From contig JAEZLU010000008.1 of assembly GCA_023415075.1 (NCBI GenBank), forward strand, positions 1 to 6,881: a DNA stretch of 6,881 nucleotides, given 5' to 3'. The stretch comes from Bacillota bacterium. GTDB taxonomy: Bacteria > Bacillota > Negativicutes > Sporomusales > UBA7701. Below the pieces are notes generated by a model. The model did not search any database, was not told the origin of the DNA, and was given only the letters and a program-made list of their open reading frames with translations. A program made the position numbers and the translations under genes. Of the stretch, positions 1 through 5,686 are shown in pieces (position 1 is the stretch's first letter; each line of letters opens with the position of its first letter).

Positions 1-115
1 CGGCCTTGGCGTACCAGTAACAGGCCTTTTCCCGGTCCTGGCGCTCAAACCACTTGCGCGCCTCAGTCAGGCACTTTTCATATTGGCTGTCTTTCCTCGA
101 ACCGAACAGATTCAT
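1..115 (-). CDS. N-terminal fragment of a hypothetical protein (helical-repeat-like)
   Basis: A minus-strand reading frame starts at ATG 115-113 and stays open to the left edge, giving the first 38 residues (beginning MNLFGSRKDSQYEKC). The start is supported by a GGGGGT Shine-Dalgarno-like stretch about 5 nt upstream and by a good promoter further upstream. The visible part is charged and aromatic-rich, with the pattern A-R-K-W-F-E-R ... A-C-Y-W-Y-A-K-A. This resembles the helices of Sel1/TPR-type repeat proteins, but one partial repeat is too little to assign a family. There is no signal peptide or membrane segment in the visible part. The rest of the gene lies outside the window, so length and function are unknown. 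I am fairly confident that it is a real gene and not confident about its nature. Confidence 0.6.
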   Translation of the reverse strand, partial: MNLFGSRKDSQYEKCLTEARKWFERQDREKACYWYAKA

Positions 116-160
116 CGGTTACCCCCGCGCGGCAGATTGGGCTGACTATGAAATCCGGAT

Positions 161-191
161 ATTATATATACTAGCATTAATTTCCCGCCAA
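161..191 (-). promoter_or_regulatory. Probable sigma-A promoter for the minus-strand gene at the left edge
   Basis: Read on the minus strand, TTGGCG (191-186) is followed by the AT-rich run TATATATAAT (170-161). The spacing is 17 nt to TATATA (168-163) or 19 nt to TATAAT (166-161). It lies about 45 bp upstream of the ATG at 115 and is the most AT-rich patch in the left intergenic region. The -35 match is moderate and the -10 match is good. Confidence 0.5.
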
Positions 192-239
192 CACAACTTT
201 TCAGTCGTTACGGCCGTTGATAAAACCCCATCTGCGTTG

Positions 240-420
240 TCCCCGCAAGGGGGAGGCCGCAGTTCTAGGCGCTGAAGCGCCAAGAACTTGCGCACTTGCT
301 CCCGCCAGTTTACTTGCTAGCGTACTTCTTTGTACGCGGCCGAGCGCTTACGCCGTCCATGGCGCGCTCGGCACTAGACCCATCCGGGGTCTTCGTCGCG
401 GCGTAAACCGTCGTGCCGCC
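240..420. repeat. Hairpin-rich non-coding element between two minus-strand genes
   Basis: The 116-479 gap holds no credible gene, but bases 240-420 form consecutive stems. They are CCCC-GCAA-GGGG (241-252, GNRA-type loop); AGTTCT/AGAACT (261-266/283-288) enclosing GGCGC/GCGCC around a TGAA loop with one A-A mismatch; GCGTAC/GTACGC (320-325/332-337); GCCGAGCGC/GCGCTCGGC (339-347/364-372); AGACCC/GGGTCT (376-381/387-392); and GCGGC/GCCGC (398-402/415-419). None is followed by a clear T-run on either strand, so they are not obvious intrinsic terminators. The density suggests an interspersed structured repeat or a small structured RNA. Family membership cannot be decided from one copy. The element lies downstream of the hydrolase and upstream of the edge gene's promoter. 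The flanking parts (192-239 and 421-479) show nothing recognisable. Confidence 0.45.
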
Positions 421-479
421 TAGCAGTTGGACCTTTCTAAGCGGCCTCTTCCGTCCGCCGACAGGGCCATTGCGCAGTG

Positions 480-1301
480 TTATTTCAGTCCCCGCACGAA
501 GTCGCCCAGGGCTTTGCTGAATTTGTCAGGCTGCTCATAGAACAGGGTATGGCCGCCGTCCTCGAAGGGCACGAACGTGGCCTGCGGCAGCTGACCGGCC
601 AGGTGACGGCCCATGGCGATGCCCTGTTTGTAGACATTGGAGTCGGCGGCGAAGACGATGGCCGGCACCGTCACCATTGGTAGGACGTCGGCGTAATCGC
701 TCAGCAGAAAATCCGAATAGGCGGCGATGGCGATCCAGGTGGGGGTTTTGAGGATTTCCGGCACCATCCAGGCCAGGTCGTCCGCCGGTGCCTGACCACC
801 CTTGAACATGTTGCCGGCAAACCCCCGCGCGTGCTGGCCGCGGTCGGCCTGAACGCCGGCAAACACCGCGTTCATGCCTTCCAGATTGTTGTTGCGCAGA
901 GCGTGGCTGTTCCAGTCGGCCGGGCTCAGCGGGCTGGGGGCGGTGTCCACCAGGCCCAGGCCCATCAGGCGGCTGTCGGCAGCGTACTGCTGCCAGTAGG
1001 CCAGCACCACCGGCCCGCCCATCGACCAGCCGGCCAGGGTAGCTCCCTTGAGATCGAGTTCTTCGATAACCGTCCTTACATCGCCGGCGTATTCAGGCAT
1101 CGTATGGCCGGCCAGCGACTTCGACGAGTTGCCGTGACCCCGCAAATCGATTGTTACCACCCGGAATTCCTCGGCCAGCGCCGGTACGTTCCGCTGCCAA
1201 AACTTGCCTGAGCAGGCCCAGCCGTGCACCAGGACGATCGGCCGGCCGCGTCCCTGGTCTTCATAATAAATTCTGGCCCCGTCCCTGGTTTTGACATACA
1301 T
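480..1301 (-). CDS. Alpha/beta-fold hydrolase (haloperoxidase/esterase-like)
   Basis: This is a complete 273-residue soluble protein of the alpha/beta hydrolase superfamily. The landmarks appear in order: LVHGW oxyanion-hole segment (His26-Gly27), DLRGHGNS (residues 52-59), nucleophile elbow GWSMGG with Ser93, a late acid in FAADSN (Asp220), and the catalytic histidine in GGHTLF (His251). The length and the HGW...RGHG...GWSMGG pattern fit the non-heme haloperoxidase/arylesterase branch, but the substrate cannot be inferred. I chose the ATG at 1301. The sequence GGCGGTG (1314-1308), one mismatch from the ideal GGAGGTG, lies 6 nt upstream of it, and family homologues usually begin near this M-Y-V-K-T-R-D-G segment. 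An in-frame ATG at 1316 would add five residues but has only a weak ribosome binding site. The gene is transcribed divergently from the aldo/keto reductase and appears monocistronic. I see no terminator with a T-run after its TAA. Confidence 0.9.
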   Translation of the reverse strand: MYVKTRDGARIYYEDQGRGRPIVLVHGWACSGKFWQRNVPALAEEFRVVTIDLRGHGNSSKSLAGHTMPEYAGDVRTVIEELDLKGATLAGWSMGGPVVLAYWQQYAADSRLMGLGLVDTAPSPLSPADWNSHALRNNNLEGMNAVFAGVQADRGQHARGFAGNMFKGGQAPADDLAWMVPEILKTPTWIAIAAYSDFLLSDYADVLPMVTVPAIVFAADSNVYKQGIAMGRHLAGQLPQATFVPFEDGGHTLFYEQPDKFSKALGDFVRGLK

Positions 1302-1334
1302 TATCATCACCGCCATTTTCTGGTTGTTTGCGAG

Positions 1335-1359
1335 TCACCGGTTAAGTTCGATCACCGGT
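1335..1359. promoter_or_regulatory. Pair of TCACCGGT direct repeats, candidate operator
   Basis: TCACCGGT occurs at 1335-1342 and again at 1352-1359, 17 bp start to start. Each contains the self-complementary core ACCGGT. They lie between the divergent hydrolase and aldo/keto reductase genes, where a shared regulator could bind. The assignment rests only on the repeat and its position. Confidence 0.25.
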
Positions 1360-1448
1360 GGGAGATTTCCTGCCCTTTTGCCCCCCCCCCGCCGTCTTGT
1401 TAATTTCCCGTCGCTATTGCCTTTTGCCGGCAGGGAACCGGCCAAGGT

Positions 1449-1457
1449 TGCTAGAAT
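1449..1457 (+). promoter_or_regulatory. Candidate extended -10 promoter for the aldo/keto reductase
   Basis: TGCTAGAAT (1449-1457) matches an extended -10 element (TGn followed by TAGAAT). It lies about 44 bp upstream of the start codon at 1501. No good -35 hexamer is present at 16-18 nt; the nearest, TTGCCG at 1424-1429, is 22 nt away. The call therefore depends on the extended -10. Confidence 0.35.
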
Positions 1458-1500
1458 ACTTTGGAAAAAGCCAAACTGGTAAGCAATGGAGGAAGAAAAG

Positions 1501-2529
1501 ATGCACTACAAATTGCTTGGACAGACCAGCCTCAAAGTTTCCGAAGTCGGCTTCGGCGGCATCCCGATCATGCGGATGACCACTGACGAAGCGGTGCAGG
1601 TGTTGCAGCGGGCCCTCGAGCGGGGCATAAACTTCTTCGACACCGCCAACGCCTATACCGACAGCGAGGAAAAGATGGGTCAGGCCCTGACCGGGCGCCG
1701 AAGCGAGGTAGTCATCGCCACCAAGACCATCAAACGGGACGCCGCCGGAGCGGCCGAGCAGATCGATCTCAGCCTGCGCCGCCTGCGGACTGACTACATC
1801 GACCTCTACCAGTTCCACCAGGTCTCCCAGGAAAGCGACTGGCAGGCCATCACCGGCCCGGGCGGCGCCATGGAGGCGGTGGTTAAAGCGAAAGAGGCCG
1901 GTAAAGTACGCCACATCGGCATCACCGCCCATAACCTGGCGATGGCCATAAAACTGGTCAAAACCGGACTGTTCGCCACCATCCAGTTCCCCTTCAGCTT
2001 CCTTGAACCGGCGGCCCGCGACGAGCTTTTTGCTGTCGCCACCAGCCACGGCCTCGGCATTTTGGCTATGAAGCCCTTCGGCGGCGGCGTGATCGAAAGC
2101 GCCGACCTGGCCTTCAAATTCCTTCGCCAGTACCCCGAGGTTCTGCCTATCCCCGGTTTTCACTCCGAGGCGGCGGTCGACGAAATCGTTGACCTTTACG
2201 CCAAGCCTAACACCGTCAGTCCTGACGACCTCGCCGTCATGGAGCGCCTCCAGGCTGAACTCGGCAAAAGGTTCTGCCGGCGCTGCGAATACTGTCTGCC
2301 TTGCCCGCAGGGAGTAATAATCAACGCCGCCATGATCTACCCGGTGGCCGCAGCCCGCATGTCACCGGCGGTAGCGTCGCGTTTCTCAAAGCTGCCCATG
2401 GAGTCGGTAGCCAATTGCATCGAGTGCGGCCTTTGCGTGAGCCGCTGCCCCTATGAGCTACCCATCCCCGACCTCCTCAAAGAATACTACGCTCTTTATC
2501 AGCAGCACTCCAACGAAGCCAAGGCATGA
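1501..2529 (+). CDS. Aldo/keto reductase with C-terminal ferredoxin-like 4Fe-4S cysteines
   Basis: This 342-residue cytosolic protein has an AKR (TIM-barrel) domain at about residues 1-255. The expected catalytic tetrad is present: Asp47 and Tyr52 (FFDTANAYTDSE), Lys75 (VVIATKT) and His106 (LYQFHQ). The C-terminal 85 residues add CRRCEYCLPCP (Cys259, 262, 265, 268) and CIECGLCVSRCP (Cys306, 309, 312, 316). This is the cysteine pattern of the Fe-S-containing AKR family common in anaerobes, and it can hold one or two [4Fe-4S] clusters. Members are annotated as oxidoreductases, usually without a known substrate, and none can be named here. The start at 1501 is set by GGAGG (1488-1492) with 8 nt spacing. 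The in-frame ATG at 1486 overlaps that ribosome binding site and is less likely. The histidine kinase gene follows after 37 nt with no terminator between them, so the two are probably co-transcribed. Confidence 0.92.
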   Translation: MHYKLLGQTSLKVSEVGFGGIPIMRMTTDEAVQVLQRALERGINFFDTANAYTDSEEKMGQALTGRRSEVVIATKTIKRDAAGAAEQIDLSLRRLRTDYIDLYQFHQVSQESDWQAITGPGGAMEAVVKAKEAGKVRHIGITAHNLAMAIKLVKTGLFATIQFPFSFLEPAARDELFAVATSHGLGILAMKPFGGGVIESADLAFKFLRQYPEVLPIPGFHSEAAVDEIVDLYAKPNTVSPDDLAVMERLQAELGKRFCRRCEYCLPCPQGVIINAAMIYPVAAARMSPAVASRFSKLPMESVANCIECGLCVSRCPYELPIPDLLKEYYALYQQHSNEAKA

Positions 2530-2566
2530 TCCGGTATCTATTCGGCCAAAAACGGAGTTGATACTG

Positions 2567-3658
2567 TTGAATGATGACCGCAGCACGGGCGTAGCCGAAC
2601 AGGACCACGTCAATTGCGCAGACTGCAGCTATTCGCGAAGCTTGCATCACTATTTCGACCGGTTGCCTACACCCATGGTCGTAACTGTGCTTGACACCGC
2701 CAGGCTCTCCTATGTCAACAAAGCCTTTTCCGACATATCCGGCTACCAGCCGAAGGAGGTCATCGGGCGGACCGCGAGGGAAATCGGCCTGTGGTACAAC
2801 ATTGCCGACCGGCGCAAGGCGGTAGAGCAACTGCTGACCGCCGGGGTCATGCAGGGATTTGTCACCGATATCCGTGCCAAGAACGGCGACAAGCTCCAAA
2901 TGGTAGTTTATGCCGATTTTACCGAACTCAACGGCCGTGAATGCATTGTCTGGAACGGGCTTGACCTGACCCTTGTCAAAAAATACGAGCAGGAACAGGC
3001 CCGCCTCGACAGTCTTCACCTTATTGGCGAGATGGCGGCGTCCATCGCCCAGGAAATCAGGAACCCCATGACCATCGCCAAGGGCTATCTGCAGTTTTTG
3101 GCGAAAAGGACGCCTGCCGACCTCCAGGAGCGGTACGACCTTGTCTACAAAGAACTGCAGCACATCGAGACAATGGTAGCCAACTTCCTTGTATTTGCCC
3201 GCACTCAGTCGGCGGAAAAAACCACCGTCGATTTTAACCAGGCTATTACCGACCTGGCGCCGCTGATAATCGCCGACGCCACCCAAAACGATATATTCGT
3301 CAACCTGAAGCTCGACCAGGACCTGCCGGCATACTGGTCCAACAAAAATCAGATAATGCAGGTTATCCTCAATCTCTGCCGCAACGCCATCGAATCAATG
3401 GGCAAGCGGGGCATACTGACGATAAGGACCGAAGCCCGCCGGAGCGGCGTGGCGGTTATCATAACCGACACCGGCAAAGGGATCGCCGAAAAGGACCTCG
3501 GCAGCATCTTCAAGGCCTTTTACACAACTAAAACCAACGGTACCGGGCTCGGCCTGGCTATCGTCGAACGAATCGTCAAAGACCACAAAGGCAAAATAAG
3601 CGTCAAATCGAAGGAGGGTTTGGGGACCACCTTCACGCTGCTCTTCCCGGTTAATTAA
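2567..3658 (+). CDS. Soluble PAS-domain histidine kinase with glutamine replacing the H-box histidine
   Basis: The protein has about 363 residues and no membrane segment. A short N-terminus contains His14-x2-Cys17-x2-Cys20. One PAS domain follows (about 27-145), then a DHp segment (about 152-220) and a HATPase_c domain (about 250-362). The ATP lid motifs are intact: N-box NLCRNAIESM (Asn269, Asn273), G1 DTGKGI (from Asp301), F-box FKAFYTTK, and G2 GTGLGLAI (from Gly325). The H-box reads GEMAASIAQEIRNPMT, where the family has H-E-I-R-N-P. The phospho-acceptor position is therefore Gln162 (codon CAG at 3050-3052), so ordinary autophosphorylation should fail. The overall layout resembles Bacillus sporulation kinases. 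I chose TTG 2567 because GGAG (2554-2557) lies 9 nt upstream. The frame is open back to an ATG at 2453 inside the reductase gene, which would need a 77-bp overlap and adds non-conserved sequence. No response regulator gene is visible nearby. Confidence 0.88.
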   Translation: MNDDRSTGVAEQDHVNCADCSYSRSLHHYFDRLPTPMVVTVLDTARLSYVNKAFSDISGYQPKEVIGRTAREIGLWYNIADRRKAVEQLLTAGVMQGFVTDIRAKNGDKLQMVVYADFTELNGRECIVWNGLDLTLVKKYEQEQARLDSLHLIGEMAASIAQEIRNPMTIAKGYLQFLAKRTPADLQERYDLVYKELQHIETMVANFLVFARTQSAEKTTVDFNQAITDLAPLIIADATQNDIFVNLKLDQDLPAYWSNKNQIMQVILNLCRNAIESMGKRGILTIRTEARRSGVAVIITDTGKGIAEKDLGSIFKAFYTTKTNGTGLGLAIVERIVKDHKGKISVKSKEGLGTTFTLLFPVN

Positions 3659-3678
3659 CTATTTTGTTATCGTTGCTC

Positions 3679-3708
3679 TTGACAGCGACTGTACGGATGA
3701 TTTACAAT
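3679..3708 (+). promoter_or_regulatory. Strong sigma-A promoter of the trp operon
   Basis: A consensus TTGACA (3679-3684) is separated by 18 nt from TACAAT (3703-3708), a near-consensus -10. Transcription should start around 3714-3717, just before the T-box stem I. The promoter begins 20 bp after the kinase stop codon. No terminator separates them, so upstream transcripts may also enter the leader. Confidence 0.8.
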
Positions 3709-3729
3709 AAATTCAATTCAATTACCAAA

Positions 3730-4002
3730 GCTACGAGCAGGACGAGTAACCATATGGGCTTTAGCTCAGCGAGCCGGTGACCAGGCGACTGGAGGTGCGA
3801 TGACCGGCCTAGAGTATATGGCGAATGGACCTGGGAGCTGCTCCCCGAACGCCTGCGGGCGGAGTAGGCGGAGCCGGCCGCCGCCGTTACCCGGCTGAGA
3901 TATCGGACGCCTGTCCCGTATCCGAGAGAGGGAAAGCCTGGCTTTCCGAATGAGGGTGGTACCGCGAACCATTTCGCCCCTTTTGGGTGGAATGGTTTTT
4001 TT
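3730..4002 (+). promoter_or_regulatory. T-box riboswitch leader, tRNA-Trp specific (UGG specifier)
   Basis: This untranslated leader senses uncharged tRNA-Trp. Stem I is closed by GAGCAG/CTGCTC (3735-3740/3838-3843) and carries the AGTA motif (3745-3748). CCATAT/ATATGG (3750-3755/3816-3821) forms the next helix. A distal arm is closed by GCCGGT/ACCGGC (3773-3778/3803-3808), with CCAG-GCGA-CTGG inside. Opposite the AGTA, the specifier loop GCGAATGGACC presents TGG (3826-3828), the tryptophan codon. Further stems are CGCCT/AGGCG (3850-3854/3866-3870), AGCCGG/CCGGCT (3872-3877/3891-3896), GGAC/GTCC (3905-3908/3913-3916), and a stem III-like hairpin GGAAAGC/GCTTTCC (3931-3947). The T-box AGGGTGGTACCGCG (3953-3966) forms the antiterminator: AGGG pairs with CCCT (3978-3981), GCG pairs with CGC (3975-3977), and TGGTACC is the seven-base bulge. 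Its 3' strand overlaps the terminator's 5' arm. The downstream trp genes agree with the Trp specifier. Confidence 0.95.
3967..4002 (+). terminator. Regulated intrinsic terminator of the T-box leader
   Basis: AACCATTTCGCCC (3967-3979) pairs with GGGTGGAATGGTT (3985-3997) around a CTTTT loop, giving 13 pairs including two G-U wobbles. A run of seven T follows (3996-4002). The 5' arm shares bases 3975-3979 with the antiterminator, so the two folds exclude each other. Termination is expected when tRNA-Trp is charged. Confidence 0.93.
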
Positions 4003-4037
4003 ATTTGCCTTGGAGTCAAAGAAAAGGAGGAACGATT

Positions 4038-5069
4038 ATGTTCAAAGACATGCTCAGTCAGGTAGTGGCCGGCGGCGACCTTTCCCGCCGGGAGGCTGCC
4101 CGGGCCATGGAGGCCATCATGTCCGGCGTCGCCAGCGAAGCTCAGATCGGCGCCCTGGCCGCCGCCCTCAAAATCAAGGGCGAGACCAGCGAGGAAATAG
4201 CCGGCTTCGCCCAAACCATGCGCGACCTTGCCGTAAAGGTGAGCTGCGGCGACCGCGAGGTTTTCGACACCTGCGGTACCGGCGGCGACGGCCGCGGCAC
4301 CATCAATGTGTCGACCGCCGCCGCCTTCGTCCTTGCCGGCGCCGGCGTGCCGGTGGCCAAACACGGCAACCGCGGGATGTCCAGCCCCTGCGGCAGTGCC
4401 GATGTCCTTGAAGCGCTCGGCATCCGTATCGACCTGCCGGCTGATGCCGCCGCCGAAGCCATCGCCCGCACCAATCTCTGCTTCTGCTTCGCCCCCCTCT
4501 ACCATCCGGCGATGAAATATGCTGCCAAACCCCGGCGGGAACTTGGCTTCCGCACCTTCTTCAACCTGCTGGGGCCGTTGACCAACCCGGCCGGCGCCAG
4601 CCGCCAGCTGGTCGGCGTATATCAGCCGGACCTTACCGAAAAAATCGCCGATGTCCTGCGGCAGCTGGGCACCAAAAGGGCCATGGTCGTCCACAGCTTC
4701 GACGGCCTTGACGAAATATCGGCCGCCGCCCCCACCCGGGTGGCCGAGGTCGTGGCCGGCGAAATCCGCTCTTACATTGTCGAGCCGACCAACTACGGCC
4801 TGAGCGGCGACGCCGGCGCCTATAAGGGCGGTACCGCCACCGACAACGCCGCCGCCATCCTGGCCGTCCTCGAGGGCGAGCGGGGCGGCCGCCGCGATGT
4901 CGTCCTCATCAACGCCGCCGCCGCCCTCATGGTTGCCGACCGGGCCGAGAACCTGCGGGAAGGCCTGGCCCTGGCCGCCGCCAGCATCGACAGCGGCGCG
5001 GCCCTCGGCAGTCTGGCGGCTTTGCGGCAGTTCGGCCGCAGTTACGGGGAGGGATTGCCATTATCGTAA
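4038..5069 (+). CDS. trpD: Anthranilate phosphoribosyltransferase
   Basis: TrpD transfers the phosphoribosyl group of PRPP to anthranilate, forming N-(5-phosphoribosyl)-anthranilate, the second committed step of tryptophan synthesis, in the cytosol. The 343-residue length is normal for a stand-alone TrpD. The PRPP-binding GTGGDG loop is at 80-85. KHGNRG...CGSADVLE follows at about 108-125, then HPAMKYAA..RRELGFRT (156-173), FNLLGPLTNP (175-184) and the metal-binding DGLDE (222-226). No TrpG glutaminase domain is fused to it. The start at 4038 is set by AAGGAGG (4024-4030) 7 nt upstream. The in-frame GTG at 3987 lies inside the leader terminator and is rejected. It is the first gene after the T-box. 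Its end overlaps the deduced trpF start by 10 bp, so the two are probably translationally coupled. Confidence 0.97.
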   Translation: MFKDMLSQVVAGGDLSRREAARAMEAIMSGVASEAQIGALAAALKIKGETSEEIAGFAQTMRDLAVKVSCGDREVFDTCGTGGDGRGTINVSTAAAFVLAGAGVPVAKHGNRGMSSPCGSADVLEALGIRIDLPADAAAEAIARTNLCFCFAPLYHPAMKYAAKPRRELGFRTFFNLLGPLTNPAGASRQLVGVYQPDLTEKIADVLRQLGTKRAMVVHSFDGLDEISAAAPTRVAEVVAGEIRSYIVEPTNYGLSGDAGAYKGGTATDNAAAILAVLEGERGGRRDVVLINAAAALMVADRAENLREGLALAAASIDSGAALGSLAALRQFGRSYGEGLPLS

Positions 5070-5686
5070 AAATCTGCGGCATCATGACCCAGGAAGCGGC
5101 CGATACGGCCCGTGAGGCCGGCGCCGACCTAATCGGCTTTGTCTTTGCTCCCAGCCGGCGGCGGCTAGCGCCGGCGGCCGCCGCCGCCATCGCCGGCCGG
5201 ACGGCCGGTATCGCCAAGGTCGGTGTCTTCGTCGACCAGCCGTTGGCCGAAGTCCGGGAGATCGCCGACTTTTGCCGCCTCGACTACATTCAGCTTCACG
5301 GCGACGAGACGGCGGCATACTGCCAGACGGTCGGCCGGCCGGTAATCAAGGCCTTCCGCTATCACCCCGGCTTTGATACGGCTGCTGCCGCCGCCTATCC
5401 GGCCGAACTGTTGCTGATCGACAGCCTGATGCCCGGTCAGGCCGGCGGCAGCGGCCAGGCCTTTGACTGGCAGGCGGCCGGCGATCTCGGCCGGCGGCTT
5501 GCCCGGCCCTTCCTGCTGGCCGGCGGCCTGACCACCGACAATGTGGCCGAAGCTATCGGCCTCTTAGCGCCGGCAGGAGTCGACGTCTCCGGCGGTGTCG
5601 AGACCGACGGGGTCAAAGACCTGAAAAAAATCCGCCGCTTCATCAAACAAACGAAGCTGGCGGCCGAGGTGAAGAAAAATGCTTGA
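5060..5686 (+). CDS. trpF: Phosphoribosylanthranilate isomerase, probable ATT start codon
   Basis: TrpF isomerises phosphoribosyl-anthranilate to CdRP by an Amadori rearrangement. The first ATG in frame is at 5084, but it falls after the conserved K-I-C-G segment whose cysteine is the general base in this family. Reading back in frame gives ATT-ATC-GTA-AAA-ATC-TGC, that is (M)IVKICGI, from ATT 5060. GGGGAGGG (5046-5053) lies 6 nt upstream. No in-frame ATG, GTG or TTG occurs upstream within reach. From 5060 the protein has 208 residues, normal for TrpF. Landmarks are Cys6, GFVFAPSRR (27-35), QLHGDE (78-83), the general acid Asp121 in LLIDS, LLAGGLT (152-158) and VDVSGGVE (174-181). It overlaps trpD by 10 bp and trpC by 8 bp. 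The identity is certain; the exact start is inferred. Confidence 0.9.
   Translation: MIVKICGIMTQEAADTAREAGADLIGFVFAPSRRRLAPAAAAAIAGRTAGIAKVGVFVDQPLAEVREIADFCRLDYIQLHGDETAAYCQTVGRPVIKAFRYHPGFDTAAAAAYPAELLLIDSLMPGQAGGSGQAFDWQAAGDLGRRLARPFLLAGGLTTDNVAEAIGLLAPAGVDVSGGVETDGVKDLKKIRRFIKQTKLAAEVKKNA

Noticed and set aside
240..420. CRISPR array or intrinsic terminator as an explanation for the hairpins
   Set aside because: The stems are all different and not regularly spaced repeats, and no stem is followed by a T-run on either strand.
54..423. Small plus-strand open frames in the left intergenic region
   Set aside because: They have no ribosome binding sites or recognisable motifs, and they overlap the edge gene, its promoter or the hairpin cluster.
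477..1211. Plus-strand frames opposite the hydrolase (477-683 and 831-1211)
   Set aside because: The minus-strand hydrolase has the full catalytic triad and motif order, so these frames are shadows.
1414..2163. Minus-strand open frame of 249 codons opposite the aldo/keto reductase
   Set aside because: It is the antisense shadow of a confidently identified gene and has no domain-like sequence.
2453..2566. Upstream extension of the histidine kinase to ATG 2453
   Set aside because: It would overlap the reductase by 77 bp, translates to non-conserved residues and has no ribosome binding site. TTG 2567 has GGAG at suitable spacing.
2477..3286. Minus-strand open frame of 269 codons opposite the histidine kinase
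   Set aside because: It is antisense to conserved PAS/DHp coding sequence and shows no motif.
3987..4037. GTG-initiated extension of trpD containing two Trp codons, resembling an attenuator leader peptide
   Set aside because: The GTG lies inside the T-box terminator stem without a ribosome binding site. The T-box already explains the regulation, and AAGGAGG at 4024-4030 fixes the trpD start at 4038.
3702..4694. Long minus-strand open frame (330 codons) opposite the T-box and trpD
   Set aside because: It lies antisense to a clear riboswitch and to trpD. Its translation is a Gly/Ala-rich composition artefact of high-G+C coding sequence, with no recognisable domain or ribosome binding site.
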